The position numbers and the translations under genes were made by a program. The notes under the pieces were generated by a model. That model was not told the origin of the DNA. It did not search any database and was given only the letters and a program-made list of their open reading frames with translations. Positions 50,822 to 60,339 of a stretch of DNA of 64,000 nt are shown in pieces; positions within the stretch are counted from its first letter, which is position 1, and the number at the start of each line of letters is the position of its first letter. The stretch lies in NCBI RefSeq assembly GCF_001894945.1, contig NZ_BCXE01000021.1, positions 124,001 to 188,000 on the forward strand, given 5' to 3'. This stretch comes from Rhodococcus ruber NBRC 15591. Lineage in GTDB: Bacteria > Actinomycetota > Actinomycetes > Mycobacteriales > Mycobacteriaceae.

Positions 50822-51565
50822 GTGCTGGTGCTTCTGCCTCCTTCCGAAACCAAGTCCGACGGCGGCGACGGTGCGCCCCTCGACCTGGGCGAACTGTCGA
50901 TGCCGCAGCTGACCGTGACTCGCGAGGCGCTGGCGCAGGCACTCGTCGACCTGGCCGCGGACCACGAGGCGTCGACCGTGGCGCTCGGCCTGGGTCCCAC
51001 GCAGGCGGACGAGATCGAACGCAACGCCAAGCTGTGGGTCTCGCCCACGCGACCGGCGCTCGCGCGATACACCGGAGTGCTGTTCGACGCCCTCGACGCC
51101 GCCGGGTTCACCAGGGCGCAGCGGGCGAAGGCCTACCGGCGGCTCGCGATCGGGTCGGCGCTGTTCGGCGCGGTCCGTGCGGGCGATCCCGTCCCTGCAT
51201 ATCGCCTGTCGGGCGGATCGAAGCTGCCCGGGTTCGGCACCCTCGCGTCGTTGTGGCGCCCGGAACTGAGCGACGCACTGTCCGCGGAGGCCGCCGGGGA
51301 GCTCGTCGTGGACCTGCGCTCGGGGGTGTACCAGCAACTCGGACCTGTCCCCGGTGCGGTCACGGCAACCGTGCTCACCGAGCAGCCGGACGGCAGCCGC
51401 AAGGTGGTCAGCCACTTCAACAAGCACCACAAGGGCCTGCTGGCACGTGCGCTCGTGCTGACCCGCGCGGAGCCGGCGGACGTCGACGGTGTCGCGCGGG
51501 TCGCGGCCCGCGCGGGTCTGCGGGTGGAGACGGCGTCAGCCACCGAACTCGTGATTCTGACCTGA
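50822..51565 (+). CDS. yaaA: Peroxide stress protein YaaA (DUF328)
   Basis: 247-residue DUF328 protein. [11 protein letters not shown] is the family N-terminus, [25 protein letters not shown] follows, and [21 protein letters not shown] is the conserved C-terminal segment. E. coli YaaA limits free iron and protects against peroxide. The GTG at 50822 is preceded by TACGGT (50808-50813) at 8 nt with no ribosome site, so it may be leaderless. The last 30 nt overlap the 3' end of the convergent FUSC gene. Confidence 0.88.
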   Translation: MLVLLPPSETKSDGGDGAPLDLGELSMPQLTVTREALAQALVDLAADHEASTVALGLGPTQADEIERNAKLWVSPTRPALARYTGVLFDALDAAGFTRAQRAKAYRRLAIGSALFGAVRAGDPVPAYRLSGGSKLPGFGTLASLWRPELSDALSAEAAGELVVDLRSGVYQQLGPVPGAVTATVLTEQPDGSRKVVSHFNKHHKGLLARALVLTRAEPADVDGVARVAARAGLRVETASATELVILT

Positions 51566-52669
51566 TTGCGGTGTGCGCCCGGTGTCCTGCACCGCGGTGA
51601 GGAACCGGTGCGCCGGGTGCCAGAAGCTCCCGAGCACGGCCGCCACCCGGGGATCACCGGACCCGGCGGCCGAGCGCTGCAGTTCGGCGAGCCGGCGGGC
51701 GCACCGGTCGCGGGCCTCGTCGAATCGCGCGGGGTCGTCGTGGGCGTCCCCGATCCGGTCCACGAGCCCGGCAAGGGCCGTCAGGAGGGCGGGCACGGAA
51801 CACCGCGCCGCGTCGTCCGCCTCGGCGAGAACACCGTCCGACGCCGCCTCGGCGACACGTGCGAGTTCGCGCAGCGCCGGCACGGCGTACCACAGCCGGT
51901 CCAGGACGCCCTGGGAGGCCGTGGCCTGGTCCCGGACCCGGTCTGCGATCGGACGCGGATTGAGCCGCGCGCTCTCGCGTGCCCACTGCGAGGATTCCGC
52001 CGCGCGCTCCATCATCCGGTCGATCTCCTCCGCCCGGCGCGCCCAGCCCCCGGTGCCCGGGCCCGCGTCGTCGCCCGTCCCGGCGGCCATGTCGCACAGC
52101 AGGGATCGGATCTCCCGGGTGAGTACCTCGAGCTCGTCTCCGACCGGGTAGACGGGCGGGAAGAGCGCCGCGGTCACCACGAGTCCGCAGACCGCGCCGA
52201 TGGCGGTCTCGATCAACCGGTCTCCCAGCATCACCGGATCGCCCGCGACGCCCGTCGCGATGACGAACAGGGCGGTGATCGCCACCCAGATCCCGTTGGT
52301 GCCGAACACCCGCCACCGGCCGACGAACCAGCCGACGAGCACGGCTGCGCCGATCGACAGCGTCGGTCCGGGCACGAGCGCGATCGCCGCCGCGGCGAGC
52401 AGTACCCCGGACAGGACGATCGCCATCTGCACGAACGCCTGCCGGACCGACCGGAACACCGTCGTCTCGACGAGGAACACCGCGACGTACGGCGCGAGAT
52501 AGGCCTGCGGCAGCGCGAGCCACTCGGCGGCGACGAGCCAGGCCATCATCGCAGCGACGGACGCCTTGGCAGCCTGGGTGGCGATGTGGCGCTCGTGGCC
52601 TCGTTCGCGGACGGCACGTACCGTCCACGACGCCGAGTATCGAACCCGGTCGGTGAAGGCGGACAGCAT
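51536..52669 (-). CDS. FUSC-family (aromatic acid exporter-like) membrane protein
   Basis: 377-residue protein. The N-terminal half holds about six hydrophobic helices (KASVAAMMAWLVAAEWLALPQAYLAPYVAVFLVETTVFRSVRQAF, IGAAVLVGWFVGRWRVFGTNGIWVAITALFVIATG, IETAIGAVCGLVVTAALFPPVYPVG), as in FUSC/ArAE exporters. The C-terminal half is a soluble helical domain rich in Ala/Arg/Glu. Transported compound unknown. Its stop codon lies inside the end of yaaA. Confidence 0.75.
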   Translation of the reverse strand: MLSAFTDRVRYSASWTVRAVRERGHERHIATQAAKASVAAMMAWLVAAEWLALPQAYLAPYVAVFLVETTVFRSVRQAFVQMAIVLSGVLLAAAAIALVPGPTLSIGAAVLVGWFVGRWRVFGTNGIWVAITALFVIATGVAGDPVMLGDRLIETAIGAVCGLVVTAALFPPVYPVGDELEVLTREIRSLLCDMAAGTGDDAGPGTGGWARRAEEIDRMMERAAESSQWARESARLNPRPIADRVRDQATASQGVLDRLWYAVPALRELARVAEAASDGVLAEADDAARCSVPALLTALAGLVDRIGDAHDDPARFDEARDRCARRLAELQRSAAGSGDPRVAAVLGSFWHPAHRFLTAVQDTGRTPQSGQNHEFGG

Positions 52670-52750
52670 GTGCTCCGGCTACCCGGGACGCACGGCGGTC
52701 ACACCCCGGTGCGGGCGGCCACCGCGGCGGAGGTCTGTGTGCTGTTGCAC

Positions 52751-52843
52751 CTCCGGCGGCGGAGGTCTATGTACCCTGCGCCTCCGGCGGCGGAGGTCTA
52801 TGTACCCTGTGCCTCCGGCGGCGGAGGTCTATGTACCCTGTGC
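52751..52843. repeat. Three 31-bp tandem repeats with internal hairpins at the efpA 3' end
   Basis: Units 52751-52781, 52782-52812 and 52813-52843 are almost identical (one has CTGCG where others have CTGTG). Each begins CTCCGGCGGCGGAGG, a stem-loop, followed by TCTATGTACCCTG. A degraded fourth unit with CGGCGGAGGTCTGTG lies just before (about 52720-52750). The efpA stop codon is inside unit 2, so the repeats form its last ten codons and its 3' UTR. They may act as a tandem terminator for efpA. Confidence 0.8.
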
Positions 52844-54312
52844 GCCGCCTTCTCCGCTTCCTGGGCCTGCGCGACCTGCTCCGGGGTGAAGCGGATGAAC
52901 AACGCCGCAGCCCCCGCGATCACGGCGCACACCGCGCAGCCGACGAGAGCGAACAGATAGCCCTCCCCCAGCGCGTAGAGCTGGGCGGGGTCCATGTCGG
53001 CGACGGCGCCGGACGTACCCCCCAGGGCCAGGGTCCGGGAGGTGGCCATCGCGCCGATCACGGCGAGACCGATCGGGCCGCCGAGCGTCTGCGCCACCTG
53101 GGCGATCGCAGCGAGCGGGCCGATCTCGTGCGAGCCGACGCCGGCGATCGCACACAGCGGCAGCGGGACCACGGCCAGGCCCACGCCGAATCCGACGACG
53201 AGCACCAGGACGAACAGCGTCGGCACGTACGCGACGGTGTGCGACATGGTCGACCCGTACAGCAGGCTGACCGCCATGATCAGGGCTCCGGTGACGACGA
53301 GCCACCGGGGCCGCACCCGGACCGCGAGCTTCGACGCGACCGCAGCGGCGGCGCCCAGCCCGAAGGCGAACGGCACGAACGCCAGACCGGCCTGCAGCGG
53401 CGAGTACCCGAGGATGTCCTGCACGAACAGGGCGACGAACGCGGCGAGGCTGAACATGACGGCACCGGCGAAGAAGATCGACACGAACGTCGCGACCCGG
53501 TCGGGATTGCGGAACAGCACGAACGGCAGCAAGGGGTTCTCGGCGCGGCGCTCCACGACGAGGAACACCGCGAGCAGCGCGGCACCGGCGAGCAGCGCGC
53601 CGACCACCGCCGGGCTGCTCCACCCCATCTCGGGGCCCTCGGTGAGCCCGAAGACGAGACCGGTGCAGCCGAGCGTGGCGAGCACCGCGCCCGGCACGTC
53701 CAGCGGCAGCCGCTCGGCGGCGGTCTCGCGGAGTGCGATCACGGCCAGGGTCACGATCAGGATCCCGATCGGCACGTTGATCAGGAAGATCCAGCGCCAG
53801 GACACCTCGGTCAGAGCGCCTCCGATGATCAGCCCGGCGATCGAGCCGACACCCGTCATGGCCGCGAAGATGGCGATCGCCTGGTTGCGGGCCGGTCCGG
53901 GTGCGAAGGTGGTGGCGACCAGCGCCAGGGCCGTGGGCGAGGCCACAGCGGCGCCGACGCCCTGCAGCGCGCGGGCCGCGACGAGGGTGCCCTCGTTGAC
54001 GGCGAGTCCGCACAGCAGCGAGGCGAGCGTGAACAACCCGACGCCGGCGATGAACATGCGTTTACGACCGAAGGCGTCGCCGAGGCGTCCGCCGAGCAGC
54101 ATGAGACCGCCGTAGCTCAGTGCGTACGACGTGAGCACCCAGTTGCGGCCCGCGTCGCTCAGGCCGAGGTCCTCCTGCAACGGGGCCAGCGCGAGATTGG
54201 CGACCGTGCCGTCGAGGACGACCATCAGCTGCAGGCCGCTGAGGACGACGATCGCCAGACCCAGCGCACGCGTGGTGACGGGGTAGCTCACGGGCGAGGA
54301 GGTTTCGGCCAT
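52798..54312 (-). CDS. efpA: EfpA-type MFS drug efflux transporter
   Basis: 504-residue 14-helix DHA2 (EmrB/QacA) transporter. SGLQLMVVLDGTVANLALAPLQEDLGLSDAGRNWVLTSYALSYGGLMLLGGRLGDAFGRKRMF carries motif A and the DGTVANLAL signature; ARALQGVGAAVASPTALALVATTF and ALTEVSWRWIFLINVPIGI are motifs typical of the family. The C-terminus FTPEQVAQAQEAEKAAH resembles mycobacterial EfpA, whose gene also lies between proS and cysG. The last residues (RPPPPEAQGT) come from the tandem repeat. Start ATG 54312; TAACGT (54326 to 54321) lies 8 nt upstream. Confidence 0.87.
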   Translation of the reverse strand: MAETSSPVSYPVTTRALGLAIVVLSGLQLMVVLDGTVANLALAPLQEDLGLSDAGRNWVLTSYALSYGGLMLLGGRLGDAFGRKRMFIAGVGLFTLASLLCGLAVNEGTLVAARALQGVGAAVASPTALALVATTFAPGPARNQAIAIFAAMTGVGSIAGLIIGGALTEVSWRWIFLINVPIGILIVTLAVIALRETAAERLPLDVPGAVLATLGCTGLVFGLTEGPEMGWSSPAVVGALLAGAALLAVFLVVERRAENPLLPFVLFRNPDRVATFVSIFFAGAVMFSLAAFVALFVQDILGYSPLQAGLAFVPFAFGLGAAAAVASKLAVRVRPRWLVVTGALIMAVSLLYGSTMSHTVAYVPTLFVLVLVVGFGVGLAVVPLPLCAIAGVGSHEIGPLAAIAQVAQTLGGPIGLAVIGAMATSRTLALGGTSGAVADMDPAQLYALGEGYLFALVGCAVCAVIAGAAALFIRFTPEQVAQAQEAEKAAHRVHRPPPPEAQGT

Positions 54313-54323
54313 GTGGATCAACG

Positions 54324-55574
54324 TTACCGAGCGTCCGAGGCGACCTCGGCCACCGGCCCGACGTCGAACGCGGCCACCGGCCCGATGACGACGATGGCCG
54401 GCGGGCGGATCTGCTCCTCCCGGACCCGCGCGGCGACGGTCGCCAGATCGGCGCGCAGCACCCGCTGGGTGCGCAGCGTGCCCTCCTGGATCACGGTGAC
54501 CGGCGTCTGCGCGGGCCGGCCCCCCTCGAGCAGGGCGGCGGCGAACTGCTCGATCCGCTCGACCGCCATCAGCAGCACCAGCGTGCCGCGCAGGCGCGCG
54601 AGCGCACCCCAGTCGGTGAGCGAATCCGGGTGGTCCGGGGCCACGTGCCCGCTGACCACGACGAACTCGTGGGTGACCCCGCGATGGGTGACCGGGATCC
54701 CCGCCGCGGAGGGCACCGAGATGGCGCTGGTGATGCCCGGAACGACCGTCACGGGCACCCCGGCGGCAACGCATGCCTCGAGTTCCTCGTAGCCGCGGCC
54801 GAACACGTACGGGTCGCCGCCCTTGAGCCGGACGACGAACTTCCCGGCCTTCGCGCCGTCGATGAGGGCCTGGTTGATGGCCTCCTGCGCCATCGCCCGG
54901 CCGTAGGGGATCTTGGCGGCGTCGATCACCTCGACGTGGGGGCCGAGCTCGGCGAGCAGTTCCGGTGGGGCCAGCCGGTCGGCGACGACGACGTCGGCCC
55001 GGGCCAGCAGGCGCCGCCCGCGGACGGTGATCAGGTCGGGATCGCCCGGGCCACCCCCGACCAGCGCGACCCCGGGACGGGCGGGTTCGGCGTCTGCGAC
55101 GACGGCGCCGGACTGCAGGGCCTCGCGGATCGCGGTGCGCACGGCCGCGGAGCGGCGGTGGTCGCCGCCGGCCAGCACACCGACGGTCATCCCGTCGTAG
55201 TGGGCGGTGGCCGGGGTGACCGCGGTGCCGCGACGGGCGTTGTCGGCCCGGACGCAGAAGATGCGGTCGCGTTCGGCCTCCGCGACGATCGCGGCATTCG
55301 TGTCCGGTTCGTCCGTGCAGGCGATGGCATACCAGGCGCCGTCCAGATCCCCGGCGCGGTAGTCGCGCAGTTCCAGGGTGATCTGCCCGGCGGTCGCCAT
55401 GCCCTCGACGGCGGGCGTCGCGGCACGGGTGATCACGTGCACGTGGGCACCGGCGGCGACGAGCAGGCCGAGCCGCCGCTGTGCGACGGTACCGCCGCCG
55501 ACCACCACCACGCGCCGGCCCCGCAGATTGAGCCCGACCAGGTAGTTGGTCTCGTCGTCGGCAGCACTGGACAC
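54324..55574 (-). CDS. cysG: Siroheme synthase: precorrin-2 dehydrogenase/ferrochelatase plus uroporphyrinogen-III methyltransferase
   Basis: About 416 residues. The N-terminal dehydrogenase is NYLVGLNLRGRRVVVVGGGTVAQRRLGLLVAAGAHVHVI (about residues 10-48). The C-terminal SUMT domain from about 172 has VALVGGGPGDPDLITVRG, VRLKGGDPYVFGRGYEELE, and the conserved PVTHRGVTHEFVVVSGH. Together they make siroheme for nitrite and sulfite reductases. The start is uncertain: GTG 55574 has GGGA upstream; GTG 55580 and ATG 55613 are alternatives, the last with non-coding-like codon use after it. 11 nt upstream of efpA. Confidence 0.92.
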   Translation of the reverse strand: MSSAADDETNYLVGLNLRGRRVVVVGGGTVAQRRLGLLVAAGAHVHVITRAATPAVEGMATAGQITLELRDYRAGDLDGAWYAIACTDEPDTNAAIVAEAERDRIFCVRADNARRGTAVTPATAHYDGMTVGVLAGGDHRRSAAVRTAIREALQSGAVVADAEPARPGVALVGGGPGDPDLITVRGRRLLARADVVVADRLAPPELLAELGPHVEVIDAAKIPYGRAMAQEAINQALIDGAKAGKFVVRLKGGDPYVFGRGYEELEACVAAGVPVTVVPGITSAISVPSAAGIPVTHRGVTHEFVVVSGHVAPDHPDSLTDWGALARLRGTLVLLMAVERIEQFAAALLEGGRPAQTPVTVIQEGTLRTQRVLRADLATVAARVREEQIRPPAIVVIGPVAAFDVGPVAEVASDAR

Positions 55575-55724
55575 CGGCACTTCCCATCTTTCGGCACTGT
55601 CTGCAACGCGCATCACGCTGCGTGGAACGCACAAACACTACGGGCACGGTGGTTTGCGGCGCCATCCGCCGTACGAACTTCGTGAGCGACGCCGCAGTCG
55701 CGACCCGCACGGCTGCCGGAGGGA

Positions 55725-57407
55725 TCAGCCGGGGAGGAGAGACTCGCGGACCTGCCGGCGCAGCACCTTCCCGATCTGGGAGCGCGGCAGGTCCTCCACC
55801 ACCACCACACGTCGCGGAACCTTGTAGGCGGCCAGGCGCGACCGGCAGTGCTCCCGCGCCGCCTCGGGGTCGACGTCCTCACCCGAAACCAGCACCGCCG
55901 CCACCACGTCCTCGCCGCCGTCGGAAGCCGGCAGTCCCACCACGGCGGCATCGACGATCCCCGGGAACGACCGCAACGCCGCCTCGACCTCGGACGGCAT
56001 GACATTGAATCCACCGGTGATGACCAGTTCCTTGATCCGATCCACCACCGTGACGAATCCGTCCCGGTCGACCTGGACGATGTCCCCGGTCCGGAACCAG
56101 CCCCCGTCGAGCAGTGCTTCCGCCGTCTGTTCGGGCTTGTTCCAGTATCCGGAGAACACCTGCGGACCCCGGAGCAGCAATTCTCCCCGCTCCCCGGGTT
56201 CGACGTCGCGCGCCGGGTCGGCAGGATCGACCACCCGGATCTCGGTGCTCGGGAAGGGCACCCCGACGGCGCCGGGCCGGCGGGTGAGTCCGATGGGATT
56301 GCCGATCGCCACCGGCGACGTCTCGGTGAGCCCGTACCCCTCGACCAGTACCCCGCCGGTGACCTCCTCCCACAGTTCCAGGGTCTCCGTCGGCAAGGGC
56401 ATCGCCCCGGAGATCGACCATCGCGCCGACGTCAGGTCCACCGATCGCTCCCGGGCCGCGCGGGCGAGCCGCTCGTAGATCGGCGGCACCGCCGGCATGA
56501 ACGTGGGCGGGTGCTTCGCGGCGGCGGTGAGCACCAGATCCACGTCGAACTTGGGGAACAGGACCAGCCGGGCGCCGATACTCATCGCGAAGGTCACGCA
56601 CAGCGTGAGCCCGTATGCGTGGAACATCGGCAACACCGCGTACACGACCTCTTCGCCGTCCACCAGGCCCGGTACCCACGCACGACCCTGGGCGGCGTTG
56701 GCGCCGAGGTTGCGGTGGGTCAGCATCGCGCCCTTCGGGACGCCGGTGGTGCCGCTCGTGTACTGGATCACCGCCAGATCCTCGACCGAGGGCCCCGGTC
56801 GATCGGGGTCGACGGGCCCGTCCGCCAGCAGCCGATTCCACGGAATCGTCCCGGGCGCAGAGCCGGTCAGCGCGTCCCGCGCCGCACGCGCTTTCGGAAC
56901 GGGAAGGGCGAGCGCGAGCCGCTTGGACCACGGCATCGAACGCGTGATGTCCACCGCCACGATGTGCTCGACGGCCGTGTCCCCGGCGACCCGCTGCAGC
57001 AGCGGACAGACCTTGTCCCAGGCGATCGCCACCGTGGCGCCGTGGTCCGCGAACTGGCGGGCCATCTCTTCCTCGGTGTAGAGCGGATTGTGCTCGACCA
57101 CCACGCCGCCGATCCGCAGGACCGCATAGAACGCGATCACATGTTCCGGGCAGTTCGGCAGGACGAGCGCCACCCGGTCACCGGGGCGCACACCGAGCCG
57201 CCGTAGCCCCTCCGCGCCGCGGTGCACCCGGTCGGCGAGTTGCGAATAGGTCAGTTCCGCGCCGAAGAACTCGAGCGCCGGACGTGGTCCGAACCGGGCT
57301 GCCGAAGTCTCGAGCATGTCGACCAGCGAGTGCTCCGGAGGCGTGATGTCCGAGGGCACGCCCTCGGCGTAGCTGGCGAGCCAGATCCGTTCCCTAGCGG
57401 TGCTCAC
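55725..57407 (-). CDS. fadD: Long-chain fatty-acid-CoA ligase
   Basis: 560-residue AMP-forming acyl-CoA synthetase. The ATP-binding P-loop is IQYTSGTTGVPKGAMLTHRN (about residues 212-231), ATP-linked GYGLTETSP occurs at about 355, the GDIVQVDRDGFVTVVDRIKELVITGGFNVMPSEVEAAL region (about 447-483) is the hinge, and the C-terminal catalytic Lys lies in LPRSQIGKVLRRQVRE. Near full length for FadD. GTG 57407 (VSTARERIWLASYAEG) is used; 57425 is in frame. Likely activates long-chain acids for beta-oxidation or lipid synthesis. Confidence 0.92.
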   Translation of the reverse strand: MSTARERIWLASYAEGVPSDITPPEHSLVDMLETSAARFGPRPALEFFGAELTYSQLADRVHRGAEGLRRLGVRPGDRVALVLPNCPEHVIAFYAVLRIGGVVVEHNPLYTEEEMARQFADHGATVAIAWDKVCPLLQRVAGDTAVEHIVAVDITRSMPWSKRLALALPVPKARAARDALTGSAPGTIPWNRLLADGPVDPDRPGPSVEDLAVIQYTSGTTGVPKGAMLTHRNLGANAAQGRAWVPGLVDGEEVVYAVLPMFHAYGLTLCVTFAMSIGARLVLFPKFDVDLVLTAAAKHPPTFMPAVPPIYERLARAARERSVDLTSARWSISGAMPLPTETLELWEEVTGGVLVEGYGLTETSPVAIGNPIGLTRRPGAVGVPFPSTEIRVVDPADPARDVEPGERGELLLRGPQVFSGYWNKPEQTAEALLDGGWFRTGDIVQVDRDGFVTVVDRIKELVITGGFNVMPSEVEAALRSFPGIVDAAVVGLPASDGGEDVVAAVLVSGEDVDPEAAREHCRSRLAAYKVPRRVVVVEDLPRSQIGKVLRRQVRESLLPG

Positions 57408-57481
57408 AGCCCTGCCCCTCTCCACGCTGGAACCAGCGTAGACCGCCGGGCGGGGACACCGGCATGTTCCGGCGGACGAGG

Positions 57482-57521
57482 CGGCCCGCCCGGGACCCGG
57501 CCGGGTCCCGCGCGGGCGGCC
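57482..57521 (-). terminator. Long GC hairpin after mqo
   Basis: A near-perfect inverted repeat spans 57482-57521, with the core CGGGACCCGG pairing with CCGGGTCCCG and further pairing outside. It begins 16 nt after the mqo stop and lies before fadD. It probably ends the mqo transcript. Confidence 0.6.
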
Positions 57522-57536
57522 TCGACGACTGGACGG

Positions 57537-59066
57537 TCAGACCGTCGCCGGCTCCGCCGGGGCGGGGGCGTCGACCGGGGAGGCGACATCGAGCTGCAGG
57601 GACTTGGTACCCCAGCGCCAGACCTTGTCGAACAGTGCGGTGTCGTCCGAGAGCCTGACTCCGAGGGACGGCACCATCTCCCGCAGGGTGTCCTGCCATG
57701 CCGTCCACCGGTCGGGGAAGCACCGTTCGAGCACGTCGAGCATCGCCGGAACCGCGGTCGAGGCCCCCGGCGACGCGCCGAGCAGACCGGCGATCGTGCC
57801 GTCGCCGGCATTGACCACGGCGGTGCCGAACTCGAGCACTCCGCCCGCGCCCTTGCGGCGGATGACCTGTACCCGCTGGCCGGCGGTGATGAGCTCCCAG
57901 TCCGCCATGCGGGCCTGCGGCACGAACTCGCCCAGGGTGCCGATGCGGTCGCGCGGCGACTGCATCAGCTCACCGATCAGGTACTTGGTCAGTCCCATCT
58001 CGGTGAGGCCGACGCCGATCATCGACAGCAGGTTGTTCGGCTTGACCGACCCGGGCAGGTCGGTGAACTTGCCGTTCTTGAGGAACTTCGGGGACCAGCC
58101 GGCGTAGGGGCCGAACAGCAGGCCCTGCTTGCCGCCGATCACGCGGGTGTCGAGGTGCGGGACCGACATGGGCGGTGCACCCACGGCGGCCTTGCCGTAC
58201 ACCTTGGCGCTGTGCATGGCGATCAGCTCCGGATTGGTGCAGCGCAGGAACTGACCGGAGACGGGGAAGCCGCCGAAGCCCTTGGCCTCCGCGATACCCG
58301 ACTTCTGCAGCAGGTGCAGCGCGCCACCGCCGGCACCGACGAACACGAACCGGGCGTGCACCTTGCGGGCCTGGCCGGTGCGGCGGTTGCGGACCTTGAC
58401 GCTCCAGCTTCCGTCGGACTGCTTGTCCAGATCCGTCACGTCGTGGCCGAAGTGCACGGTGCCGCCGGACGCGGCGACGTTGTTCAGCAGTTGCTTGGTG
58501 AGGGCGCCGAAGTCGACGTCGGTGCCGTCCTGGGTCCAGTTCAGCGCGATGGGCTCGGAGAAGTCCCGGCCCTGCGCCATCAGCGGCAGCCGTTCCGAGA
58601 AGTACTCGGGGCTCTCCGAGTACTCCATGCCGGCGAAGAGCGGGTGCCCGGCCAGCGCGTCGTAGCGGGCACGCAGGTACTTCACGTTGTCGGCGCCGTG
58701 GACGAAGCTGACGTGCGGAACGGGATTGATGAAGTTCTTGGGATCGGTGAGGATGCCGTTGTCCACCGCGAACGCCCAGAACTGGCGCGAGACCTGGAAT
58801 TGCTCGTTGACGTTGATCGCCTTGGTGATGTCCACGCCACCGCCCGGCTTGGCGGGCGTGTAGTTCAGCTCGCACAGCGCCGAGTGGCCGGTGCCCGCGT
58901 TGTTCCAGGGATCACTGCTCTCGGCCGCCGCGGCGTCGAGCCGCTCGAAAGCGGTGATGGACCAGTCGGGCTGCAGCCGGCGCAGGATGGCGCCGAGTGT
59001 CGCGCTCATGATGCCCGCACCCACGAGCACTACATCGGTCTTGGCCTCTACCACGTTCTCTGACAC
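57537..59066 (-). CDS. mqo: Malate:quinone oxidoreductase
   Basis: 509-residue peripheral membrane FAD enzyme that oxidises malate to oxaloacetate and reduces menaquinone. The FAD loop is [35 protein letters not shown] (about residues 10-44). [17 protein letters not shown] (about 56-72) and [20 protein letters not shown] are Mqo signatures. Near full length. Start GTG 59066 ([11 protein letters not shown]), with AAGGAAG about 12 nt upstream; ATG 59120 is less likely. Divergent from the hydrolase at 59301. Confidence 0.95.
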   Translation of the reverse strand: MSENVVEAKTDVVLVGAGIMSATLGAILRRLQPDWSITAFERLDAAAAESSDPWNNAGTGHSALCELNYTPAKPGGGVDITKAINVNEQFQVSRQFWAFAVDNGILTDPKNFINPVPHVSFVHGADNVKYLRARYDALAGHPLFAGMEYSESPEYFSERLPLMAQGRDFSEPIALNWTQDGTDVDFGALTKQLLNNVAASGGTVHFGHDVTDLDKQSDGSWSVKVRNRRTGQARKVHARFVFVGAGGGALHLLQKSGIAEAKGFGGFPVSGQFLRCTNPELIAMHSAKVYGKAAVGAPPMSVPHLDTRVIGGKQGLLFGPYAGWSPKFLKNGKFTDLPGSVKPNNLLSMIGVGLTEMGLTKYLIGELMQSPRDRIGTLGEFVPQARMADWELITAGQRVQVIRRKGAGGVLEFGTAVVNAGDGTIAGLLGASPGASTAVPAMLDVLERCFPDRWTAWQDTLREMVPSLGVRLSDDTALFDKVWRWGTKSLQLDVASPVDAPAPAEPATV

Positions 59067-59264
59067 TGGAGGATCGACTTCCTTGTCTGTTCGCACGCGC
59101 CGCTGCGTTCCGCACTGCACCGCGTGAGTGTCCCGTGCACGTCCGTGCTCGTCCGCCGGGTCTCGCTGAACTCACGGATCCCGGCGACGTCGCGGCCGCG
59201 CCGACTGCGACGAACAGGTTACCCGCGCGTTGTCCGGCGTTTGTCTTCACCCAATTGTGCCCCC

Positions 59265-59300
59265 ACGACAGGTCCGCGTACCGACCAATACAGTGTGATC
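59265..59300 (+). promoter_or_regulatory. Leaderless promoter of the hydrolase-mtr operon
   Basis: ACGACA (59265-59270) and TACAGT (59289-59294) are spaced by 18 nt. GTG 59301 begins 6 nt after the -10, with no Shine-Dalgarno. The same -10 occurs upstream of two other GTG starts in the window. Confidence 0.55.
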
Positions 59301-60308
59301 GTGACTACTTGGCAGCCCGATATCCTCGGCGACGGATACGAGCAGCTCACGCTGCATCTCGGCCCCGATCCGGACGGCGAGGGCGAGGCCACCGCCACCC
59401 TCGTCCGCTACCAGCCGTCCGTCTACCCCGGCGGCGAGTCCGCGCCGGACCGCGCGGTGATCTACGTGCACGGCTTCACCGACTACTTCTTCCAGCAGCA
59501 CCTCGCCGAGCACTTCGCCGCCCAGGGGTACCGGTTCTTCGCCCTGGACCTGCGCAAGTGCGGGCGCTCGCGGCAACCCGGGCAGACCCCGCACTTCGTC
59601 ACCGATCTGACCTACTACGACGCCGAACTCGAGGAGGCACTGCGGATCGTCCGCGGTGAGGTCGGCGGCGGGATCCTGCTCGTGGCGCATTCCACGGGCG
59701 GGCTGGTCCTGCCGTTGTGGCTCGATCGGATGAACCGCCGACCGGGCGGTACGGGCGGCGCCGGGATCCAGGGCCTGATCCTCAACAGCCCGTGGTTCGA
59801 CCTGCAGGGACCGTCGATCCTGCGCGGCCTCGGCACCGTCGCGGTCGATGCCGTCGGCCGGGTGCGCAGCCGCGCCGTCATCCCGGGGCAGAGCCTGGAC
59901 ACCTACGGGATGAGTCTGCACAAGGACGCCAACGGCCACTGGGAGTACGACCTGGACTGGAAGCCGCTGGCCGGGTTTCCCGTCACGTTCGGCTGGCTCC
60001 GTGCCGTCCGCCGCGGCCACGCGACACTGCACCGCGGCCTCGATGTCGGCGTCCCGTCGCTGATCCTGCGGTCGAAGGACACCCGCTGGGCCCCCGCGTA
60101 CGACCCCACGGTGGACACCGCCGACGCGGTCCTCGACGTCAAGCAGATCGCCCGGTGGGCCGGATGCCTGGGCGACCGCACGACGATCGTTCCGATCACC
60201 GGCGCCCGGCACGATGTGTTCCTCTCCACACCCGACGTGCTCGACGTGGCGTTCCGGGAATTGGATCTGTGGCTGCACTGGTTGGACGGTCACAGCAGAT
60301 CCCTGTGA
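59301..60308 (+). CDS. Alpha/beta hydrolase (Rv2854 type)
   Basis: 335-residue serine hydrolase resembling monoacylglycerol-lipase-type enzymes. The oxyanion region is [44 protein letters not shown] (about residues 50-93). The nucleophile lies in [15 protein letters not shown] (GHSxG variant AHSTG), with a late His in [11 protein letters not shown] and an Asp upstream in RSKDTRW. It precedes mtr by 31 nt, as in M. tuberculosis. Substrate unknown. Start GTG 59301; GTG 59295 is in frame but would lie at the -10. Confidence 0.82.
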   Translation: MTTWQPDILGDGYEQLTLHLGPDPDGEGEATATLVRYQPSVYPGGESAPDRAVIYVHGFTDYFFQQHLAEHFAAQGYRFFALDLRKCGRSRQPGQTPHFVTDLTYYDAELEEALRIVRGEVGGGILLVAHSTGGLVLPLWLDRMNRRPGGTGGAGIQGLILNSPWFDLQGPSILRGLGTVAVDAVGRVRSRAVIPGQSLDTYGMSLHKDANGHWEYDLDWKPLAGFPVTFGWLRAVRRGHATLHRGLDVGVPSLILRSKDTRWAPAYDPTVDTADAVLDVKQIARWAGCLGDRTTIVPITGARHDVFLSTPDVLDVAFRELDLWLHWLDGHSRSL

Positions 60309-60339
60309 TCGTCCACGCGAACCTGACAACGGGAGAACA

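Noticed and set aside
52720-52843. Possible CRISPR array
   Set aside because: The 31-bp units are contiguous with no spacers, so this is a tandem repeat, not a CRISPR array.
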